The position numbers were made by a program, and so were the translations under genes. 64,000 nucleotides of DNA. It comes from Bacillus australimaris. Lineage in GTDB: Bacteria; Bacillota; Bacilli; Bacillales; Bacillaceae. Of this stretch, positions 30,438-39,792 are shown piece after piece (within the stretch, counting starts at the first letter, position 1; each line of letters begins with the position of its first letter). Below the pieces are notes generated by a model, which was not told the DNA's origin, made no database searches, and saw nothing but the letters and a program-made list of their open reading frames with translations. Where the stretch lies: the NCBI RefSeq assembly GCF_001307105.1, contig NZ_LGYN01000023.1:418619-482618 (forward strand). Direction: 5' to 3'.

Positions 30438-31292
30438 ATGAATATACATATCACTAACGAGAATATCCTTCAGCACACTTGTTGGAATCGTAAATTCAAC
30501 AACACCCATGTAACCAGGCGCCACAGCATATTCGTTAAAAGAAATCACAAGCTTCCCTTTTGAATTGATATAGAAGTTTTGATCCGGCTGAATTTTCTTA
30601 AATGGATCAACCGTATCTTGCTTGGTAATCCAGTAGATCTTGTTTGAATCCTCTTTCATCTGTTTCTTCATTTGTTCTTTAATATTTTCACTAATCACAT
30701 CAATATAACGATCATCTTTAAATAGGCTTGGTAATGTAATAAGGACATGGTTTTTCTTATCAACCGTATCATATGTCATTTCCTCTGAAGCAGAAGCCTG
30801 AGTCGTCACCTTGTATCGACCTAGTGAAAGGATTTGATCATTGTTCGTTCTCACTTCATAACCGCTCTCAACACTTAAATGACCATTTTTATAACCCTTT
30901 GTTTCCTTTTCAAAATCTTGATACAACTTTTTGTTTTCAGCTAAATATTTTTGATTCAGACTGTCTTGTAATGCTCTATCCCCAAGCCCTGAAACATGTG
31001 GTGTTTTGAGATCAATATCCGTTCCTTGATCGCTCTTTTTAAATTCTGTAAACGTCACAACTTTCACCAGCTCGCCAATGACAGGTACCTCTGAAATCGC
31101 TCTTGCTGCTTGTGGACTGACATTAACAGTCGTGACAAAAAGAGCAGCTGCAGCAACAAGTCCGATGGTCCATTGCTGAAAATGAGGTTTTCTATTTTTT
31201 CGTTTTAACGTCCGTTCAACCATAGCATCATATTCTGGCGGAATTGGAATTTCTAAATATTCCTCTTTTAACTGTTCCAAATGCTTATCCAT
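30435..31292 (-). CDS. rsiV: Anti-sigma factor RsiV (lysozyme receptor)
   Basis: A 285-residue membrane protein: a cytoplasmic sigma-binding segment (about 1-40), one membrane helix (about 42-60) and an extracellular DUF4163/DUF3298 region (ASEEMTYDTVDKKN, LPSLFKDDRYIDVI, EYAVAPGYMG). In B. subtilis RsiV holds SigV inactive until it binds lysozyme and is cut by signal peptidase and RasP. The sequence resembles RsiV along its whole length. The ATG directly follows the sigV stop, so the two are one operon. Confidence 0.93.
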   Translation of the reverse strand: MDKHLEQLKEEYLEIPIPPEYDAMVERTLKRKNRKPHFQQWTIGLVAAAALFVTTVNVSPQAARAISEVPVIGELVKVVTFTEFKKSDQGTDIDLKTPHVSGLGDRALQDSLNQKYLAENKKLYQDFEKETKGYKNGHLSVESGYEVRTNNDQILSLGRYKVTTQASASEEMTYDTVDKKNHVLITLPSLFKDDRYIDVISENIKEQMKKQMKEDSNKIYWITKQDTVDPFKKIQPDQNFYINSKGKLVISFNEYAVAPGYMGVVEFTIPTSVLKDILVSDMYIH

Positions 31293-31787
31293 TTAAACTT
31301 CCTCCTGCGATAATTCTACTTTTAAAAGCCTCAACGCCTTGTATAATCTTGTTTTAATGGTGTTTTCATTTTCTTCGAGTATCTGGGCGATATCCTCCAG
31401 TTTTAAATCCTCAAAAAATCTCAATATAATGATCGTCCGATACATCTCCGGCAAGTCCTCTATAGCCCGTCTGACGTCTTGATCCTCATAGACATCTGAC
31501 TCTCCCTTTGATAAGAATTCAAGTGTGTCATCGTCTGTCACTTGCACCCGTTTCTTCTTTCGTAAAAAGTCTAGCGCAGCGTTCACCACGATTTTATAAA
31601 ACCAGCTATGCATCTTACTTGCATCCTCTAATCGGTGAACAGATTTGAGTGCTTTATGAATGGCCTCTTGGACAACATCCATGGCATCCTCTGGGTTTTT
31701 GACATAGCTATAGGACAATCGATAAAAACTGTGTTTATGCTCCATTACGTAATCCGCAAATTGATCATCAATCTTTTGTTTCTTCAT
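31293..31787 (-). CDS. sigV: ECF sigma factor SigV
   Basis: A 164-residue sigma factor with region 2 (about 20-85: YVKNPEDAMDVVQEAIHKA, WFYKIVVNAALDFLRKKKR) and region 4 (about 105-155: DLPEMYRTIIILRFFEDLKLEDIA, ENTIKTRLYKALRLLK). Pairing with rsiV supports the SigV name. In B. subtilis SigV drives oatA and dltABCD under lysozyme stress. oatA, which joins the B. subtilis operon, is not here. Confidence 0.93.
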   Translation of the reverse strand: MKKQKIDDQFADYVMEHKHSFYRLSYSYVKNPEDAMDVVQEAIHKALKSVHRLEDASKMHSWFYKIVVNAALDFLRKKKRVQVTDDDTLEFLSKGESDVYEDQDVRRAIEDLPEMYRTIIILRFFEDLKLEDIAQILEENENTIKTRLYKALRLLKVELSQEEV

Positions 31788-31840
31788 TTTACAAAGAGCT
31801 CCTTTATCTTAAATGCGCATCTGTTATTTCTTACATTGGA

Positions 31841-31867
31841 TAGACGCGCATCTTCTGAAAATAGTTT
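31841..31867 (-). promoter_or_regulatory. ECF-type autoregulatory promoter of sigV-rsiV
   Basis: On minus, AAAC (31864-31867), a 17-nt spacer and CGTCTA (31841-31846) match the AAC / CGTC pattern of ECF promoters, 54 bp before the sigV ATG. Self-activation is the usual rule for this family. Confidence 0.6.
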
Positions 31868-31915
31868 GTGCTCGCTTATTTTTTTAACATGTCATTGTAT
31901 TTACGGTTCTATACA

Positions 31916-31945
31916 AAAAGAGTGAACCTGATGGGTTCACTCTTT
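31916..31945 (-). terminator. Terminator of the racemase-like gene
   Basis: AAAGAGTGAACC pairs with GGTTCACTCTTT, then T-rich on minus. The stop codon of the gene is within the hairpin. Confidence 0.85.
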
Positions 31946-32593
31946 CGCAGCCACTATTTTTTGATGGACAAAGGATTTTAGGGAGGACAGCGGATGTATG
32001 ATAGGCACGCCTGTCTCCTTCTCCACCTGTTGTGCAGCATGTACCATCGAGAGCTGCATCACACAAATTTCCCTATGCTGCTTCACAGATCGTCTCAGCT
32101 GCACCATGATACGCTCATGATAGGCTTCCATCTCACCGTTTAAACAAAGATGAAAGACATCCTCTAGCACAAGTATTTCTGCCTCAACCTGCTTTCCCCG
32201 TTCTTGTGCATATGCATACAAACGATGCATCGTTCCTTCGACTGTGTCAGGGTTTGAAAACACTAGCTGAAGCGGCCCCTTTCTCTCACAAATCTGCTCA
32301 AATAAAGGCTCATCTATCGGCACAATCGGTTGTTGAAAAAGATGCTGCTGATCTCCTAATGCCGCAATGTATTGTGTACACGTTAATAAGATCAGATCAG
32401 CCTCTCTTTCTTGCATCAGTCGATCGATAGCATAGGCTTGCTGATGATGAAGGTCAAATGCGGGATCTTGTTTGGCTCGTTCCATAAATGATGAATCGAC
32501 TATGTGATGCACGTCAAATGATTTCCCGGGAAAAGCGTCTTCGATGTAAGGAATATTGGACGGATGGGCATGAAGGCAGTGTAATCGAATCAT
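31937..32593 (-). CDS. Asp/Glu racemase-superfamily protein
   Basis: A 218-residue protein of the aspartate/glutamate/hydantoin racemase fold: LILLTCTQYIAAL near residue 72 gives the first catalytic-type Cys, and ICVMQLSMVHAAQQV near 182 is the second half-site. In two-Cys racemases that position is another Cys flanked by Thr/Ser; here it reads QLSM, so classical two-base racemisation is doubtful. The substrate is unknown. A Noc-binding site lies inside the gene. It is probably a single-gene unit. Confidence 0.7.
   Translation of the reverse strand: MIRLHCLHAHPSNIPYIEDAFPGKSFDVHHIVDSSFMERAKQDPAFDLHHQQAYAIDRLMQEREADLILLTCTQYIAALGDQQHLFQQPIVPIDEPLFEQICERKGPLQLVFSNPDTVEGTMHRLYAYAQERGKQVEAEILVLEDVFHLCLNGEMEAYHERIMVQLRRSVKQHREICVMQLSMVHAAQQVEKETGVPIIHPLSSLKSFVHQKIVAAKE
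32521..32534. other. Noc-binding site (NBS)
   Basis: ATTTCCCGGGAAAA matches the known Noc site ATTTCCCGGGAAAT at 13 of 14 bases. Noc itself is encoded at 46438-47313. NBS sites in B. subtilis lie in and between genes around the chromosome. Confidence 0.75.
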
Positions 32594-32638
32594 CTGGGTC
32601 GCTCCTCGTGAAAGTTTTTACTCATTATATCAATCCTT

Positions 32639-32669
32639 GTATGAAATAGGGAGCAACATGACCATATTG
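32639..32669 (+). promoter_or_regulatory. Possible sigma-F-type promoter of the catalase gene
   Basis: GTATG (32639-32643), 16 nt, GACCATATTG (32660-32669) fits the sigma-F pattern GYATA / GGnnAnAHTR with one mismatch in each box. KatX of B. subtilis is sigma-F dependent. The match is short and could be chance. Confidence 0.35.
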
Positions 32670-32698
32670 TTAGAGAGATATTGAAGGAGGGATTCGAA

Positions 32699-34288
32699 TT
32701 GAAAGAAGATCAACAGCCTAAATCATCTTCAGAGTCTGAAGATACGTTAACGAATCGGCAAGGTCATCCCGTCACAGACAATCAAAATATGAGAACTGTG
32801 GGAAATAGAGGACCCACTACGCTAGAAAACTACGATTTCCTAGAGAAAATCAGTCATTTTGATCGTGAACGCATCCCTGAACGTGTCGTTCATGCACGCG
32901 GAGCTGGAGCTCACGGTTATTTTGAAGCCTACGGCACATTTGGAGATGAACCGATCTCCACCTATACAAGAGCGAAATTATTTCAGGAAAAAGGGAAAAA
33001 GACGCCTGTCTTCGTTCGTTTTTCTTCCGTCATTCATGGCGGTCATTCGCCAGAAACATTGCGTGATCCAAGAGGGTTTGCGATTAAATTTTACACAGAA
33101 GAAGGCAACTGGGATCTCGTTGGGAACAACTTAAAAATTTTCTTTATCCGAGATGCGTTGAAATTCCCAGATTTGGTTCATGCCTTCAAGCCTGATCCTG
33201 TCACAAATCGTCAGGATGGCGAGCGCATATTTGACTTCGTCTCGCAATCACCTGAAGCGACACACATGGTGACATTTCTTTTCTCACCTTGGGGCATTCC
33301 AGCGACATACCGTCACATGCAAGGCTCAGGTGTTCATGCGTACAAATGGGTCAATCATGAGGGAAAAGCAGTGCTGGTGAAATATCATTTTGAACCGAAG
33401 CAAGGGATTCGCAACCTAACCCAGGAACAGGCTCAAGCGATTCAAGGTGAAAACTTTAATCATGCCACACAGGATTTATATGAAGCCATTGAGCAAGGGG
33501 ATTATCCTGAATGGGAGGTATATGCACAGATTATGGAGGATGATGCCCACCCTCACCTCGACTTCGACCCGCTTGACCCGACAAAGCTATGGTACAAGGA
33601 TGACTATCCATGGAAACCAATCGGACGAATGGTGTTAAACAAAAATCCAGAAAATTATTTTGCAGAAGTTGAGCAGGTTGCCTTTGGGACTGGGGTTCTT
33701 GTAGACGGATTGGATTTCTCAGATGATAAATTGCTTCAAGGCCGCACCTTCTCCTACTCTGACACGCAGCGATATCGTGTCGGACCAAACTATTTACAGC
33801 TGCCGATCAATGCACCGAAAAAGCATGTCGCTACCAACCAGCGAGATGGGCAAATGGAATACCATGTCGATCAAGGCAAAGGGCAAAACCCCCATGTGAA
33901 TTATGAACCATCCATCCTCGGCGGATTAAAAGAAGCGAAGCAAGATGGACAGGATCATACACCTTTTGTAGAGGGTGAAGTCAAAAGAGAAGCCATTGAC
34001 CGGCCGAACAATTTTGGACAAGCGGGAGAAACGTATCGCAGCTTCAATGATTGGGAGCGCGAAGAACTGATTAAGAACTTAGTCAACACCCTTGCCACCT
34101 GTCAAAAGGACATTCAAGACCAGATGATCGAAAACTTTACAAAAGCAGACCCTGATTACGGAAAGCGTGTCGCTGACGGCTTAAAAGCCTTTAAACAAGA
34201 ACAGCCGAGCGGACCTATAGGCTCTACAGGCGCAGCACAAGCCGTAGACGATGCCATCAACAACAGCACACCATCAGATCCTTATTAA
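32699..34288 (+). CDS. katX: Heme catalase, KatX-type
   Basis: A monofunctional heme catalase that degrades hydrogen peroxide. The 529 residues hold the distal His in [12 protein letters not shown], the distal Asn in [17 protein letters not shown], and the proximal heme Tyr in [14 protein letters not shown]. The hydrophilic tail ends in STPSDPY. The start is TTG 32699 with AAGGAGGG 7-8 nt upstream; an earlier TTG at 32681 overlaps that site. The small-subunit form is like spore catalase KatX, but other clade-3 catalases look similar, so the symbol is tentative. Confidence 0.88.
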   Translation: MKEDQQPKSSSESEDTLTNRQGHPVTDNQNMRTVGNRGPTTLENYDFLEKISHFDRERIPERVVHARGAGAHGYFEAYGTFGDEPISTYTRAKLFQEKGKKTPVFVRFSSVIHGGHSPETLRDPRGFAIKFYTEEGNWDLVGNNLKIFFIRDALKFPDLVHAFKPDPVTNRQDGERIFDFVSQSPEATHMVTFLFSPWGIPATYRHMQGSGVHAYKWVNHEGKAVLVKYHFEPKQGIRNLTQEQAQAIQGENFNHATQDLYEAIEQGDYPEWEVYAQIMEDDAHPHLDFDPLDPTKLWYKDDYPWKPIGRMVLNKNPENYFAEVEQVAFGTGVLVDGLDFSDDKLLQGRTFSYSDTQRYRVGPNYLQLPINAPKKHVATNQRDGQMEYHVDQGKGQNPHVNYEPSILGGLKEAKQDGQDHTPFVEGEVKREAIDRPNNFGQAGETYRSFNDWEREELIKNLVNTLATCQKDIQDQMIENFTKADPDYGKRVADGLKAFKQEQPSGPIGSTGAAQAVDDAINNSTPSDPY

Positions 34289-34290
34289 TA

Positions 34291-34326
34291 CAAAAAGAAT
34301 GCAGCTGATTGGCTGCATTCTTTTTG
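34291..34326. terminator. Bidirectional terminator between catalase and wrbA-like genes
   Basis: A perfect 15-bp stem (CAAAAAGAATGCAGC with GCTGCATTCTTTTTG) between converging genes. Confidence 0.93.
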
Positions 34327-34336
34327 TATATATCTA

Positions 34337-34951
34337 TTAAGCGTTTTGACCTTTTTTGATCCATTCTGCCACATTGACTGTACGTTTTGCCTGATGTTTT
34401 ACAGCTGCTTCTGCATCCTCTTGGATTTTTCCATTTTGGTCAACAGTGACACTTACGCCGTAAGGGTTGCCCCCTGCACCGTATAAGGAGTCATCTGTAT
34501 ATCCAGGAGCGGCAATAATAGCTCCCCAGTGGAACATCGTCGTATAAAGGCTGAGAACCGTCTGCTCTTGTCCGCCATTTGCATTTTGAGCAGAAGTCAT
34601 CGCACTTACTGCTTTGTTTGCCAATTTACCTTGGAACCACAAGCCGCCTGTCGTATCTAAGAACTGCTTCATTTGAGCTGGCAGGTTACCGAAGCGTGTC
34701 GGCATGCTAAAGATGATGGCATCTGCCCACTCTAAATCACTCAATTGAACCTCTGGAACATCCTTTGTTTCATCTAAGTGTGCTTTCCATGCTGGATTTG
34801 ATGCAACAACTGCTTCTGGTGCCAATTCCGCAACTTTTAATACTTTAACTTCAGCACCAGCTGCTTTCGCTCCTGCCTCAGCCCATTTTGCCATCTGATA
34901 GTTTGTACCTGTTGAACTATAATAAATAATCGCTAGTTTTACGTTTTCCAT
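34337..34951 (-). CDS. WrbA-type NAD(P)H:quinone oxidoreductase
   Basis: A 204-residue flavodoxin-like protein. YYSSTGTNYQMAKW is the FMN phosphate loop, PTRFGNLPAQMKQFLDTTGGLW the family signature, and YTDDSLYGAGGNPYG is typical of WrbA. It should reduce quinones by two electrons. AAAGGAG stands 9 nt before ATG 34951. A GTG at 35005 with AAGGTGG upstream would add 18 residues (MGFLQKLFG...) and cannot be excluded. It is third in an apparent mhqE-mhqD-wrbA operon, so its quinone role fits the MhqR context. Confidence 0.88.
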   Translation of the reverse strand: MENVKLAIIYYSSTGTNYQMAKWAEAGAKAAGAEVKVLKVAELAPEAVVASNPAWKAHLDETKDVPEVQLSDLEWADAIIFSMPTRFGNLPAQMKQFLDTTGGLWFQGKLANKAVSAMTSAQNANGGQEQTVLSLYTTMFHWGAIIAAPGYTDDSLYGAGGNPYGVSVTVDQNGKIQEDAEAAVKHQAKRTVNVAEWIKKGQNA

Positions 34952-35023
34952 TTGTTCCATCTCCTTTGGTTTAGTTTGCCCAAAAAGCTTCTGTAAAAAT
35001 CCCACCTGTATTCCCCACCTTAT

Positions 35024-35629
35024 TTAAAATTGACGACGATACCATAAAGCTGCAGCATCGACTTCTTCTCTTGTTAACTGATGTCCGCGATTTTCCCAAT
35101 GAAGTGTAACTGAAGCACCCGCACCCTGCAGCAATTGCTCCAGCTCCTGCGATTCCTCTGGACGACACATTGGGTCATTTTCACCAGCTGCTATAAAGAC
35201 TTGTTTCCCCTCTAATGAAGGCAATGAAACCCCGCGTCTTGGAACCATTGGATGATGCAGGATGGCTCCTTTTAGAGCATCCCCATAATGGAATAACAAG
35301 CTTCCAGCAATGTTCGCCCCATTAGAATATCCGATAGCCACCACATTGTGACGATCAAACCCATATTCATCGGCTGCTTCTCCGATAAATGAATACAGCT
35401 CCTCTGTACGCTCAATTAAATCCTGCTCATCAAATACACCCTCTGCCAAACGTCTAAAGAAACGCGGCATGCCGTTTTCTAACACATTTCCTCTCACACT
35501 AAGAACAGATGCATCAGAATCTACTAAATCTGCAAGCGGCAATAAATCTTCTTCCGTTCCGCCAGTTCCATGCAGTAATAACAGGACAGGTCTTTGTTCA
35601 TTCTTTCCTTTTCGAAAAAGATGCTTCAT
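35024..35629 (-). CDS. mhqD: Carboxylesterase/hydrolase MhqD-like
   Basis: A 201-residue cytoplasmic alpha/beta hydrolase with LLLLHGTGGTEEDLLPLA, nucleophile motif GYSNGA (Ser about 111), AAGENDPMC (Asp) and a final NRGHQLT (His). It matches the phospholipase/carboxylesterase type of B. subtilis MhqD (YodD), induced by catechol, quinones and methylhydroquinone. GGAG lies 7 nt before ATG 35629, which overlaps the mhqE stop. Confidence 0.88.
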   Translation of the reverse strand: MKHLFRKGKNEQRPVLLLLHGTGGTEEDLLPLADLVDSDASVLSVRGNVLENGMPRFFRRLAEGVFDEQDLIERTEELYSFIGEAADEYGFDRHNVVAIGYSNGANIAGSLLFHYGDALKGAILHHPMVPRRGVSLPSLEGKQVFIAAGENDPMCRPEESQELEQLLQGAGASVTLHWENRGHQLTREEVDAAALWYRRQF

Positions 35630-36579
35630 CACGAATCTCCTTTCCCTTTAATTTCTCTCACTTCAATTGGCAGCACAATTTGTTCAATCTGACGGCGCTG
35701 CGCCTCATATTGCGGTGGAAGTTTCAATGCTTCACCCATTGTTTCCACTGATTCATCGTGTGCAAACCCTGGAGGATCAGTAGCAATCTCAAATAATATG
35801 CCCCCAAGCTCTCTAAAATAAATGGCATTAAAATAATTTCGATCTTGTACAGGTGTCACTTGATACCCGCTTTGTGCAATATGTCTTTGCCAATCTAATT
35901 GATCCTGATCATCTGTTGCTCTCCATGCAATATGGTGCACAACTCCAACACCCATACGTCCTCTTGGAACAGGTGTGATGTTCACATCAATGACATTGCC
36001 TATTTCACCAAACGAACGGAATCTCACATAGTCTCCTTCTTCACCGACTCGTTCAAGTCCCATCGTTTGCTCTAGCAGCTGCATTGTTTGCTCCGGCTGC
36101 GAAGTTAATAAAACCGCTCCGCCAAACCCTTTAATCGCTACATCTGGTGTGACACCGTTAAATACCCACTCATTTTGCTTTCCTTCCGCACGCTCTACAA
36201 GCTCAATCAACAAGCCATGTGGATCTTCAAATGAGAGAAAAGCTTCACCAAAGCGTTCAACTTCTTCATAAGAGATATCAAACTGCTCAAGACGTCCCTT
36301 CCAGAATGAGAAAGCGCCTGTCGGTACAACATATGTTGTCACACCTACTTGACCTGCGCCAATTTGTCCTTTTTGTGCACCTGGCCAAGGGAAAAATGTA
36401 ATAATCGTCCCTGGAGAGCCGCCTTCATCTCCAAAATATAAATGGTATGTGCCTGGATCATCGAAATTTACGGTCTTCTTCACGAGACGAAGCCCTAAAA
36501 CACCTGCATAAAAATCAACGTTCTCCTGAGGATGACCCACAATAGCTGTAATATGATGAATTCCTTCTGTTTTTTTCAC
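35629..36579 (-). CDS. mhqE: Ring-cleaving dioxygenase of the MhqE/MhqO type
   Basis: A 316-residue protein made of two VOC modules. It starts EGIHHITAIVGHPQENVDFY, has LVHHIAWRAT-like VVHHIAWRATDDQDQ in the second half and RELGGILFEIATDPPGF near the end, giving His/His/Glu metal ligands. These enzymes detoxify hydroquinones in the MhqR regulon. GTG 36579 with AGGAGGTC 7 nt upstream is preferred over the ATG at 36600, which lies before that site. Paired with mhqD it resembles the B. subtilis mhqED operon; MhqO is the close alternative name. Confidence 0.85.
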   Translation of the reverse strand: MKKTEGIHHITAIVGHPQENVDFYAGVLGLRLVKKTVNFDDPGTYHLYFGDEGGSPGTIITFFPWPGAQKGQIGAGQVGVTTYVVPTGAFSFWKGRLEQFDISYEEVERFGEAFLSFEDPHGLLIELVERAEGKQNEWVFNGVTPDVAIKGFGGAVLLTSQPEQTMQLLEQTMGLERVGEEGDYVRFRSFGEIGNVIDVNITPVPRGRMGVGVVHHIAWRATDDQDQLDWQRHIAQSGYQVTPVQDRNYFNAIYFRELGGILFEIATDPPGFAHDESVETMGEALKLPPQYEAQRRQIEQIVLPIEVREIKGKGDS

Positions 36580-36647
36580 TTCTAATGACCTCCTAATCAT
36601 GAAGTAACAAGCCTATATTCATTATGTCTTTACTGACGCCTTTATAT

Positions 36648-36703
36648 TATCTCGAATTCGAGATATTAAACCAAAAAAATATATTTATCTCGAATTAAGG
36701 ATA
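36648..36703 (-). promoter_or_regulatory. MhqR operator and promoter of mhqED-wrbA
   Basis: TATCTCGAATTCGAGATA (36648-36665) is a perfect 18-bp palindrome and equals the MhqR box known from B. subtilis. A second half-conserved copy, TATCTCGAATTAAGGATA, lies at 36686-36703. On minus a TAATAT -10 abuts the perfect copy, so a bound repressor would cover the promoter. Confidence 0.9.
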
Positions 36704-36967
36704 TGATGTTTTTAAATAAATGTCAACGATTTTTGTTTTTCTTTTTAAAAAAGCAGAGCCGCTTTTCCATAAACAGCTCTGCTTACCTTGATTATTGCAG
36801 CAATTTTTTCTTTTTTTAATAGGCTTTTGCCATCTGAAATGCATCCTTCTCCTTTACATTGACAGATATAAAAAAATATAGAAAACCCTAAATATAAAGC
36901 AAAAATGCTGATATGGGAAACATCATTAATATATTCACTTGATCAGTTTAAACTTTTAATATCTACT
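36704..36967. other. Intergenic region without recognised gene
   Basis: Between the MhqR operator and the rpsR terminator, AT-rich DNA without a convincing open frame. The only structure is a weak hairpin (AGCAGAGC with GCTCTGCT, about 36752-36785) that might be an old terminator. Confidence 0.4.
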
Positions 36968-37002
36968 AAAAAAAGCGAAGAGCTCAAGGCTCTCCGCTTT
37001 TT
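36968..37002 (-). terminator. Terminator of the rpsF-ssbA-rpsR operon
   Basis: On minus, AAAAAGCGGAGAGCC and GCTCTTCGCTTTTTTT form a stem with a G-T/mismatch step and a seven-T tail, 12 bp after rpsR. Confidence 0.88.
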
Positions 37003-37013
37003 AAGTCAACGAC

Positions 37014-37259
<246 letters not shown>

Positions 37260-37293
37260 TCACACCTTTCCTTTAGTCATTTTTTCAGATCAA

Positions 37294-37836
37294 TTAGAAT
37301 GGCAAATCATCATCGGAGATGTCAATCGGTTTACCATCGTTCGCAAATGGGTCATCATTGAAGCTATTTCCCTGATTACGATTTTGGTTGTTTTGATTGC
37401 CATATGGATTTTGACTTGGTTCATTTCCAAATGGATTCTGATCATTTTGGCTACCGCCATAATACTGGCCTCCGCTATTGCCACCGCCGCTGTATCCACC
37501 TGAACCAGCACCGCCGCTCTTAGGTTCAAGAAATTGAACACTTTCAGCTTGAACCTCTGTCACGAAGACACGCTGTCCTTGCTGGTTTTCATAGTTTCTT
37601 GTCTGCAAACGACCGTCTACACCGGCAAGACTTCCTTTTTTCAAGAAATTAGCCACGTTCTCGGCTTGTCTTCTCCAAGTAACACAGTTAATGAAATCGG
37701 CTTCACGCTCTCCAGATTGATTCGTAAACGTACGATTCACAGCTAGAGTAAACGTGGCTACAGCCGCACCATTAGGCGTGTAGCGAAGCTCAGGGTCTTT
37801 TGTTAGTCTTCCGACCAATACAACACGGTTTAGCAT
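37294..37836 (-). CDS. ssbA: Single-stranded DNA-binding protein SsbA
   Basis: A 180-residue SSB: an OB-fold (1-105, [37 protein letters not shown]), a Gly/Asn/Gln-rich linker, and the acidic tip DISDDDLPF that recruits replication and repair proteins. It lies between rpsF and rpsR, as in B. subtilis. Confidence 0.98.
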   Translation of the reverse strand: MLNRVVLVGRLTKDPELRYTPNGAAVATFTLAVNRTFTNQSGEREADFINCVTWRRQAENVANFLKKGSLAGVDGRLQTRNYENQQGQRVFVTEVQAESVQFLEPKSGGAGSGGYSGGGNSGGQYYGGSQNDQNPFGNEPSQNPYGNQNNQNRNQGNSFNDDPFANDGKPIDISDDDLPF

Positions 37837-37872
37837 ATTGAAAGACCACCTTTAAATATATATTTCAATGAT

Positions 37873-38210
<338 letters not shown>

Positions 38211-38235
38211 TAAATTATATTACTCACAATTGTAT

Positions 38236-38264
38236 ATTATAACAAATCACTTGGCCTATGACAA
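38236..38264 (-). promoter_or_regulatory. Promoter of rpsF-ssbA-rpsR
   Basis: On minus, TTGTCA (38259-38264), 17 nt, TATAAT (38236-38241), directly upstream of the S6:S18 leader. Confidence 0.8.
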
Positions 38265-38268
38265 GAAC

Positions 38269-39369
38269 CTATACGTTAAAACGGAAATGAATGACGTCTC
38301 CATCTTTCACTATATATTCTTTACCTTCTAGACGAACTTTTCCTGCTTCTTTTGCAGCAGACATACTTCCGCCAGCTAGTAAATCTTCATACGCAACCGT
38401 TTCAGCACGAATAAATCCACGTTCGAAGTCTGTATGGATGATTCCAGCACACTCTGGCGCTTTCATTCCTTTTTTAAATGTCCAAGCGCGTACCTCTTGC
38501 TCACCTGCTGTGAAATACGTAGCTAATCCTAGAAGCGAATAAGATGCTCTAATTAGCTGATCAAGCCCTGACTCATTAATACCAAGCTCTTCAAGGAACA
38601 TTTGCTTCTCTTCTCCTTCAAGCTCTGCAATTTCAGACTCGATCTTCGCACAAACGACGATGACTTCAGCATTTTCACCAGAAGCAAACTCACGGATTTG
38701 CTTCACATATTCGTTGCCGTCATGATCTGCTACTTCATCCTCACTCACATTTGCTACATAAAGAACTGGTTTAGATGTGAGTAAATGAAGCTGTTTCACA
38801 AGCTTTTGCTGCTCATCAGTAAATTCTACAGATCTTGCCGATTTCCCAGCTTCAAATGCGTTCATTAGCTTCGACAAAATCTCAAATTCAGCTACTGCTT
38901 CCTTGTCCTTTTGTTTTGCAAGTTTACTCACACGAGCTAAACGCTTTTCAACTGTTTCTAAATCAGCCAAAATCAATTCGAGATTAATCGTTTCAATATC
39001 TGCCACAGGATCAACCTTACCAGCTACGTGTGTAATGTTGTCATCAGCAAAAGCTCTCACCACGTGACAAATCGCATCTACTTGACGAATGTGAGAAAGG
39101 AATTTATTTCCTAATCCTTCACCTTTAGATGCACCTTTGACAATACCCGCAATATCAGTGAATTCAAAAGCAGTTGGAACTGTCTTTTTCGGCTGCACTA
39201 ATTCTGTAAGTTTTTGTAAACGTTCGTCTGGAACTTCTACAATACCAACGTTTGGATCAATGGTACAAAACGGATAGTTAGCAGACTCCGCTCCAGCCTG
39301 TGTAATTGCATTAAATAGCGTTGACTTCCCGACGTTAGGTAAGCCAACAATACCAGCTGTTAAAGCCAT
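38269..39369 (-). CDS. ychF: Redox-regulated ATPase YchF (Obg family)
   Basis: A 366-residue Obg-type P-loop ATPase: GLPNVGKSTLF near residue 8, the DIAGIVKGASKGEGLGNKFL switch, a coiled-coil insert (about 130-200) and a C-terminal TGS domain ending KDGDVIHFRFNV. It binds ribosomes; the exact role is unsettled. Its place next to the rpsF operon is conserved (yyaF in B. subtilis). Confidence 0.96.
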   Translation of the reverse strand: MALTAGIVGLPNVGKSTLFNAITQAGAESANYPFCTIDPNVGIVEVPDERLQKLTELVQPKKTVPTAFEFTDIAGIVKGASKGEGLGNKFLSHIRQVDAICHVVRAFADDNITHVAGKVDPVADIETINLELILADLETVEKRLARVSKLAKQKDKEAVAEFEILSKLMNAFEAGKSARSVEFTDEQQKLVKQLHLLTSKPVLYVANVSEDEVADHDGNEYVKQIREFASGENAEVIVVCAKIESEIAELEGEEKQMFLEELGINESGLDQLIRASYSLLGLATYFTAGEQEVRAWTFKKGMKAPECAGIIHTDFERGFIRAETVAYEDLLAGGSMSAAKEAGKVRLEGKEYIVKDGDVIHFRFNV

Positions 39370-39565
39370 TCTTTCATCTCCTCTATATCAAACGTGCTCG
39401 TTATACTGCGTAATATGAACCTAGAGCAATTATAAGTAGGTTTACATGAAAAGACAAGCTAACCATCATGCATTTTCAATAGAAGAAACATCGTCAAAAA
39501 GATTAAATCAATGCTTTAAAACGAGAAATTGCACCTGGCTCTGCTGTAGAAAAGACAAATTTAAT

Positions 39566-39609
39566 AAAAAAAGCATGAGGCCTACTTAAGCAGTTGGCTC
39601 CTCATGCTT
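39566..39609 (-). terminator. Terminator of the DUF951 gene
   Basis: On minus, AAGCATGAGG pairs with CCTCATGCTT across a longer loop, then seven T. The stop codon lies inside. Confidence 0.8.
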
Positions 39610-39792
39610 GACGAGAATTTTCTTCATTTTTCGTTCAAAATCTCTTCTTGGAATCATCACGCTGTGCCCGCATCCTTCACATTTAATACGGATATCCATG
39701 CCCAAACGAATGATCTTCCACCGATTGGCACCACATGGATGGGGCTTTTTCATTTCAACGACATCATGTAACCCGAACGCTTTGTCCGCCAT
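39586..39792 (-). CDS. yyzM: DUF951 protein, YyzM-like
   Basis: A 68-residue protein with the DUF951 pattern: VVEMKKPHPCGANRWKIIRLG then IKCEGCGHSVMIPRRDFERK. The Cys residues (CG, CEGCG) suggest a small zinc-binding fold. The function is unknown. It sits just upstream of ychF, as in B. subtilis. Confidence 0.9.
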   Translation of the reverse strand: MADKAFGLHDVVEMKKPHPCGANRWKIIRLGMDIRIKCEGCGHSVMIPRRDFERKMKKILVKHEEPTA

